Assembly (NCBI GenBank): GCA_034436375.1
Contig: DAOTVS010000266.1
Location: forward strand, 1 to 18,325
Reading direction: 5' to 3'
DNA length: 18,325 nt
Source: DAOTVS01 sp034436375
Lineage (GTDB): Bacteria; Chloroflexota; Anaerolineae; SpSt-313
Shown here: piece after piece, positions 14,077 through 18,325 of the stretch
Layout: each line of letters opens with the position of its first letter
How positions within the stretch are numbered: position 1 is the stretch's first letter
The notes under the pieces: model-generated
What the model saw: only the letters and a program-made list of their open reading frames with translations
Told to the model about the DNA's origin: nothing
The model's database searches: none
Position numbers and translations under genes: made by a program

Positions 14077-15588
14077 ATGTCCATTCAGGCAACCATCACC
14101 CTCGATAGGGACTCGCGCATCGGCGAGATTGACCCGCGCCTCTACGGCTCCTTTATCGAGCACTTGGGCCGGGCAGTCTATGGCGGCATCTATGAGCCCG
14201 GCCACCCCACTGCCGACGATGAGGGTTTCCGCACCGATGTGCTGGACCTGGTGCGGGCGCTGAACGTGACCATCGTGCGCTACCCGGGCGGCAATTTCGT
14301 CTCGGGCTATGATTGGGAAGATGGCGTCGGCCCCCGCTCAGCCCGCCCAAGCCGCCTGGACCTGGCCTGGCGCAGCCTGGAGCCCAATCAGGTCGGTGTG
14401 AACGAGTTCGTCTCGTGGTGCCGCAAGGCCGGCGCAGAGCCAATGATGGCCGTGAACCTGGGCACACGCGGGCCCGATGCGGCGCGCCGGCTGGTGGAGT
14501 ATTGCAATCACTCGGGCGGCAGCGCCTGGAGCGACCAGCGCCGCGCCCACGGCTACGCCGCGCCCCATGGCATCAAGCTCTGGTGCCTGGGCAACGAGAT
14601 GGACGGCCCCTGGCAGATCGGCGCCAAGACGGCTGAGGAGTATGGCCGCGTCGCCTGCGAGACGGCCAAGGTCATGAAATGGGTGGACCCGACCATCGAG
14701 CTGGTGGTCTGCGGCAGCTCGCACCTGGCCATGCCCACCTTTGGCCAATGGGAGATCACGGCGCTGAACCACACCTATGAGCACGTGGACTATATCTCTC
14801 TGCACACTTATTACGGCAACCGCGACGGCAACACCCCCCGCTTCCTGGGCCGTTCGGTGCAGATGGACCAGTTCATCGCCAAAGTTGTGCGCATCTGCGA
14901 CGATATCAAAGCCCGCAAGGGAGGCAAGAAGGACATTCACCTCTCCTTCGATGAGTGGAATGTCTGGTACCACTCGAACGAAGCCGACCGCAAGCAGGAG
15001 CCCTGGCAGGTGGCCCCTCCGCTGCTGGAGGATATTTACAATTTCGAGGATGCGCTCGTCGTCGGGTGCATGTTGATCACGCTGCTCAAGCACGCCGACC
15101 GGGTCAAGATCGCCTGCCTCGCCCAGTTGGTGAACGTCATTGCGCCCATCATGACTGTGACCGGCGGCGGGGCCTGGCGGCAGACGATCTACTACCCCTT
15201 CCTGCACGCTTCGAACCTGGGCCGCGGGACGGCGCTGGACCTGCGCGCCCAATCCCCCGTCTATGATGACCCGGAGATCGGCCCCATCCCCTACCTGGAG
15301 GCCGTCGGCACGCTCGACCCCGCGCAGGAGGCGCTGACCCTCTTTGCCGTCAACCGCAGCCCAGAGCAAGACCTCACCCTCACAGGGGACCTGCGCGGCT
15401 TTGCGGGCTATCGCGTGGCACAACACACGGTGCTGCGCCACGATGACCCGCACGCCACGAACACGCTGGCGCACCCCAATGCGGTCACCCCATCGGCGTT
15501 GCCTGTGGCCCCGGGGGATGGCAAAAGCCTGCACATCACCCTGCCCCGGTTCTCATGGAATGTGGTTCGCCTGGTCAAGAGTTCTTGA
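14077..15588 (+). CDS. abfA: GH51 alpha-L-arabinofuranosidase
   Basis: A 503-residue glycoside hydrolase of family 51 that releases terminal alpha-L-arabinofuranose from arabinan or arabinoxylan fragments. Key features are the N-terminal IDPRLYGSFIEHLGRAVYGG, VRYPGGNFVSGYDWEDGVGP, the acid/base Glu174 in GNEMDGPWQIG, SLHTYYGN, and the nucleophile Glu293 in SFDEWNVWY. These positions agree with E175/E294 of the Geobacillus enzyme. The first two-thirds form the (beta/alpha)8 barrel and the last part the beta-sandwich. There is no signal peptide, so it is cytoplasmic and acts on imported oligosaccharides. ATG 14077 follows AAGGAGG by three bases, the strongest ribosome binding site here. The frame is open upstream but that overlaps paralogue B. 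The alpha/beta hydrolase follows after 13 bp. Confidence 0.95.
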   Translation: MSIQATITLDRDSRIGEIDPRLYGSFIEHLGRAVYGGIYEPGHPTADDEGFRTDVLDLVRALNVTIVRYPGGNFVSGYDWEDGVGPRSARPSRLDLAWRSLEPNQVGVNEFVSWCRKAGAEPMMAVNLGTRGPDAARRLVEYCNHSGGSAWSDQRRAHGYAAPHGIKLWCLGNEMDGPWQIGAKTAEEYGRVACETAKVMKWVDPTIELVVCGSSHLAMPTFGQWEITALNHTYEHVDYISLHTYYGNRDGNTPRFLGRSVQMDQFIAKVVRICDDIKARKGGKKDIHLSFDEWNVWYHSNEADRKQEPWQVAPPLLEDIYNFEDALVVGCMLITLLKHADRVKIACLAQLVNVIAPIMTVTGGGAWRQTIYYPFLHASNLGRGTALDLRAQSPVYDDPEIGPIPYLEAVGTLDPAQEALTLFAVNRSPEQDLTLTGDLRGFAGYRVAQHTVLRHDDPHATNTLAHPNAVTPSALPVAPGDGKSLHITLPRFSWNVVRLVKSS

Positions 15589-15601
15589 GAGGAGACTTCC
15601 C

Positions 15602-16420
15602 ATGCCAGAATGGTTTGCCGGCCATGTGATCGCCAACGGGATCAAGCTGCACTACCACCGCACCGGGGGCAACAAGCCGTCCGTCGTGCTTCTACACGGC
15701 ATGACCGATGCCGGCCCCTGCTGGCTGCGCCTGGCGCAGGCCCTCGAGACGGACTATGACCTGATCATGCCCGACGCGCGCGGGCACGGCCTCTCTGACG
15801 CGCCGGAGAGCAGCTATGGTCGAGAGGACCACGCCGCCGATGCAGCCGGGCTGATTGACGCTCTGGGCTTGCAGAAACCGGTGCTGATCGGGCACTCGAT
15901 GGGCGCAGGGGCGGCCGCCGTGGCCGCCGCCACCTACCCGGATAAGGTGGGAGGCCTGGTGCTGGAGGACCCACCCTGGCGCGCAACGGAGGTGAACGAA
16001 GCGGAACGCGCCGCCGGGGCGGCGGCCTGGCGTGCCGCCATGGCCGCCAACAAAGACAAGACCGTCGAGGAACTGATAGCCCTCTGCCGGCAGCAGCACC
16101 CCAACTGGGACGAGACCGAGCTGCGCCCTTGGGCCGAGTCGAAGCAACAGGTGAGCCCCCATGCGGCCGGCTTTGCGGGCGGCGCGCGCGCCGCGTGGCA
16201 GGAAACGGCGCGCGCCATCCGCTGCCCCGGGATCCTGATCACCGCCGACCCGGCGCTGGGCTCGATCGTCACACCGGAGGTCGCCGCAGAGGCCGTCACA
16301 CTCTGGCGTCAGGGGCGTGTCGTCAACCTCCCCGGCGCCGGACACAACATCCGCCGGGAGCAGTTCGCGCCCTACCTGCAGGCCGTGCGGCAGTTCCTCG
16401 CCGAGTACTATGGGCGCTGA
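15602..16420 (+). CDS. Alpha/beta hydrolase
   Basis: A 272-residue alpha/beta-hydrolase-fold protein with its full catalytic triad: nucleophile Ser99 in GHSMGAG, Asp216 in ITADPALG and His248 in GAGHNIRRE. The oxyanion HG lies in VVLLHGMTDAG, and DARGHGLSD is a typical strand-5 loop. Substrate cannot be told from the sequence; esterases, lactonases and C-C hydrolases share this pattern. Its position after the arabinofuranosidase suggests a role in removing acyl groups from arabinose-rich polysaccharide fragments, but that is inference. No signal peptide is seen. GAGGAG lies about seven bases before ATG 15602. The 13-bp spacing indicates an operon with GH51. Confidence 0.88.
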   Translation: MPEWFAGHVIANGIKLHYHRTGGNKPSVVLLHGMTDAGPCWLRLAQALETDYDLIMPDARGHGLSDAPESSYGREDHAADAAGLIDALGLQKPVLIGHSMGAGAAAVAAATYPDKVGGLVLEDPPWRATEVNEAERAAGAAAWRAAMAANKDKTVEELIALCRQQHPNWDETELRPWAESKQQVSPHAAGFAGGARAAWQETARAIRCPGILITADPALGSIVTPEVAAEAVTLWRQGRVVNLPGAGHNIRREQFAPYLQAVRQFLAEYYGR

Positions 16421-16798
16421 CATTAACTCGTTACGCCGCCAGAACAGGTCTCACGCTGAGTGGCCCAGGACTCTCACGAGAGCCCTGTCAGCGATCAGAA
16501 CCTTGGCCGGCACATGGAGCGCCGGCGGCCCGCGCCGGCCCTGGCCGCCTGGCAGCGCGACAGGCTGCGGCCTGCGCTAGTGGCGGCGCTCCTTCCGGGT
16601 GGCCAAATTTCCGAGCGGACGGCATGGAACCGCAGATAAACACAAATAGTCCGGAAGACCTGGCTTCAGAAACAAGTCCGGTCCGATGCAGGGATCGGCG
16701 TTTACCTGTGGTCATCCGCGCTTCCATGCCATCCTGCCACACCCAGCCTCCCAGAAGTCTCCAACCTGCGGGAGGTCCAGTACATTCAGGAGGAAACC
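16421..16798. other. 378-bp intergenic region with hairpins and a degenerate interspersed repeat
   Basis: No gene is evident. 16516-16592 is very GC-rich, with 9-bp arms (16516-16524 and 16584-16592) and an internal GCCGGC/GCCGGC pair, a possible terminator of the alpha/beta hydrolase transcript but without a T-tract. 16621-16730 is an imperfect inverted repeat. The final stretch carries the AGGAGG of the next gene (about 16788-16793). I could not identify a promoter with good spacing. Confidence 0.45.
16621..16730. repeat. Degenerate 110-bp inverted repeat of the GCAGATAAAC type
   Basis: GGCATGGAACCGCAGATAAAC at 16621-16641 pairs imperfectly with 16700-16730, where GTTTACCTGTGG and CTTCCATGCC are separated by about nine extra bases. 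The motif resembles a CCGCAGATAAACGCAGAT-like interspersed sequence familiar from many environmental bacterial genomes; this resemblance is from memory. Confidence 0.4.
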
Positions 16799-18214
16799 AT
16801 GCCAGACAAGACAACCTTCGCCCTATTCTTCGGCAACCGCGGCTTTTTTCCTGGCTCGTTGATTGCCCAGGCGCGGGCCGAGATGGCGCAGGCGCTGCGC
16901 GGCTGGGGGCACGAGGTCCTCATGCTCGATGAGGGCGCTACGCGCTATGGTGCGATAGAAACGCCTGCTGAGGGGGAATTGTACGCCAACTTTTTGCGGG
17001 CGCACCAGGGCAAGTTCGGCGGCGTGATCCTCTGCCTGCCGAATTTCGGCGATGAGAACGGCGCCCTGGCGGCCCTGCGCGAGGCGGGCGTGCCGATCCT
17101 GGTACAGGCCTACCCCGACGACCTGGACCGCATGGCCCCCGAGGTGCGGCGTGATGCTTTCTGCGGCAAGATCTCGATCATGGACGTGTTCTGCCAGTAT
17201 GGGCTGCCCTTCACCGCCCTCAAGCCCCACACGGTGCACCCCACCAGCGAGCGCTTCCGGGCCAATGTGGACTATTTCGACCGCCTGTGCCGCGTGGTGA
17301 GCGGGTTCAAGAACATGGTGGTTGGCGCCGTGGGCGCCCGCACCACCGCTTTCAAGACGGTGCGCATCGACGAGATCGCCCTGCAGCGGCATCATATTAC
17401 CGTCGAGACGCTGGACCTCTCGGACATTTTCAACCGTATGAACAAACTCGACGCTACCTCCGCCGCCTACAGGGACAAGGCGGCGACCCTGCGCGCCTAC
17501 ACCTCGTGGCAAGGGGTGCCAGAGGGGGCCTTTGACCGGCTGGTGCGGCTGGGGGTGGCCCTCGATGCCGTGGTCGCCGAGTACAAGATGGACGCGGTCG
17601 CCGTACGCTGCTGGGTCGAGCTGCAGGCGCAGCTGGGCATCTCGCCCTGCGTGCTCCTGAGCGAGATGAACAACCGGGGCGTCGTCACCGCCTGCGAGGT
17701 AGACCTGGGCAACGCAGTGGCCATGAAGGCGCTCAGCCTGGCCTCGGGTGGGCCCGTGACCTGCCTGGATTGGAACAATAACTATGGCGACGATGACGAC
17801 AAGTGCATCCTCTTCCACTGCGGGCCGGTGCCCGCTTCGCTGATGGCCGGGCCGGGGCAAGTTGTCGATCACGCCATTTTGGCCAACTCGGTGGGGAAGG
17901 GCTGCAGCTACGGCTGCAACGTGGGCCGCATCGCCCCCACTGATTTCACCTTCGGCAGCATGCGCACCGAGGCCGGCCAGCTCCAGTTCTACCTGGGCGA
18001 GGGCCGCTTTACCGGCGAGCCGATACCGCCCGAGTTTTTCGGCTGCGCGGGCGTGGCCGAGATCAAGGGCCTGCAGGATGTGCTGCTGCACGTCGGCCGC
18101 TTTGGGCACCGACACCACGTCAGCGTGGCCCCCGCGCGCGTGCAGGAGCCGGTGCGCGAGGCGCTGGAGCGCTACCTGGGGTGCGAGGTGGCTGTGCCGC
18201 AAGCGAGCTGCTGA
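16799..18214 (+). CDS. L-fucose/L-arabinose isomerase family protein
   Basis: A 471-residue protein resembling the short L-fucose isomerase-like sugar isomerases found in Chloroflexota and Thermotogales. The C-terminal half carries the family core: ACEVDLGNAVAMKAL with Glu300, LDWNNNYGDDDDKCILFHCG with Asp324, GCNVGRIAPTDFTFG, and the His-rich GRFGHRHHVSVAP near the end. By comparison with fucose and arabinose isomerases, the Glu, Asp and a His should bind Mn2+ for aldose-ketose isomerisation. The preceding arabinofuranosidase makes L-arabinose a reasonable substrate, but fucose or another sugar cannot be excluded; no kinase or epimerase gene is in view. AGGAGG lies about six bases before ATG 16799. 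It is separated from the hydrolase gene by 378 bp, so it may have its own promoter. Confidence 0.8.
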   Translation: MPDKTTFALFFGNRGFFPGSLIAQARAEMAQALRGWGHEVLMLDEGATRYGAIETPAEGELYANFLRAHQGKFGGVILCLPNFGDENGALAALREAGVPILVQAYPDDLDRMAPEVRRDAFCGKISIMDVFCQYGLPFTALKPHTVHPTSERFRANVDYFDRLCRVVSGFKNMVVGAVGARTTAFKTVRIDEIALQRHHITVETLDLSDIFNRMNKLDATSAAYRDKAATLRAYTSWQGVPEGAFDRLVRLGVALDAVVAEYKMDAVAVRCWVELQAQLGISPCVLLSEMNNRGVVTACEVDLGNAVAMKALSLASGGPVTCLDWNNNYGDDDDKCILFHCGPVPASLMAGPGQVVDHAILANSVGKGCSYGCNVGRIAPTDFTFGSMRTEAGQLQFYLGEGRFTGEPIPPEFFGCAGVAEIKGLQDVLLHVGRFGHRHHVSVAPARVQEPVREALERYLGCEVAVPQASC

Positions 18215-18280
18215 CTCGGCCAGCGGCCGGGTTTCGTGCTGTACATGTCCCTGGCGCAAACCCTTTCCAGAGAGTTGGCA

Positions 18281-18322
18281 TGAGGTGTTGGCGCTAGCTC
18301 GCGAGGCAGCGCCAACACCTCA
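18281..18322 (+). terminator. Hairpin with perfect 15-bp arms after the isomerase gene
   Basis: The arms 18281-18295 and 18308-18322 are exact inverted repeats with a 12-base loop that contains the palindrome CTCGCGAG. It lies 67 bp after the isomerase stop. The window ends three bases later, so a T-tract cannot be checked. Confidence 0.6.
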
Positions 18323-18325
18323 CGC

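Noticed and set aside
14338..15534. 398-codon minus-strand frame opposite the GH51 gene
   Set aside because: GH51 has all catalytic motifs; the reverse translation has no recognisable domain.
16823..18259. 478-codon minus-strand frame opposite the sugar isomerase
   Set aside because: Low-complexity His/Ala/Gly/Val composition and full overlap with a convincing isomerase gene with a good ribosome binding site.

Overview
The window is GC-rich (roughly 60-65% by eye) and gene-dense. Its gene content recalls Chloroflexota: a DUF5667/DUF5666 protein behind an ECF sigma factor, a stand-alone Cas4-like nuclease, a NYN-domain protein, and an opine-type dehydrogenase. That assignment comes from family knowledge and gene content, not from a marker gene, and is only moderately secure. 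There are no rRNA, tRNA or CRISPR genes.

Layout. (1) 1-1352, plus strand: the C-terminal end of an L,D-transpeptidase, overlapping a membrane-anchored Cas4-like PD-(D/E)XK protein, then a YacP-like NYN-domain protein. (2) 1570-3929, plus: a good sigma-70-type promoter drives an ECF sigma factor and a DUF5667/DUF5666 membrane protein, its probable regulator. (3) 4005-9161, minus: mnmG (TTG start), a NUDIX hydrolase, an octopine/nopaline-dehydrogenase-like enzyme and a DegV protein. The NUDIX and dehydrogenase genes have recognisable promoters of their own. (4) 9458-14068, plus: a DUF89/ARMT1-like phosphatase with a palindrome inside its coding region, a second ECF sigma factor overlapping a probable anti-sigma membrane protein, and two paralogous polytopic membrane proteins. 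(5) 14077-18214, plus: a GH51 alpha-L-arabinofuranosidase (which may be cotranscribed with the membrane protein before it), an alpha/beta hydrolase and an L-fucose/L-arabinose isomerase-like protein. This looks like a small arabinose-polymer or pentose-use cluster.

The most distinctive feature is the number of long, near-perfect inverted repeats, mostly unrelated in arm sequence. A 291-bp element (12742-13032) has perfect 30-bp terminal inverted repeats and a 6-bp direct repeat on both sides, as expected of a non-autonomous transposable element; it sits between the two paralogous membrane-protein genes. A 169-bp element (5961-6129) with arms built from a 14-bp unit lies upstream of mnmG. A 68-bp palindrome is embedded in frame in the DUF89 gene, recalling the palindromic elements that enter Rickettsia genes. 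A perfect 31-bp-arm palindrome overlaps the stop codon of the same gene. Further hairpins of 11-19-bp arms follow other genes, and most lack a U-tract, so they are not ordinary intrinsic terminators.
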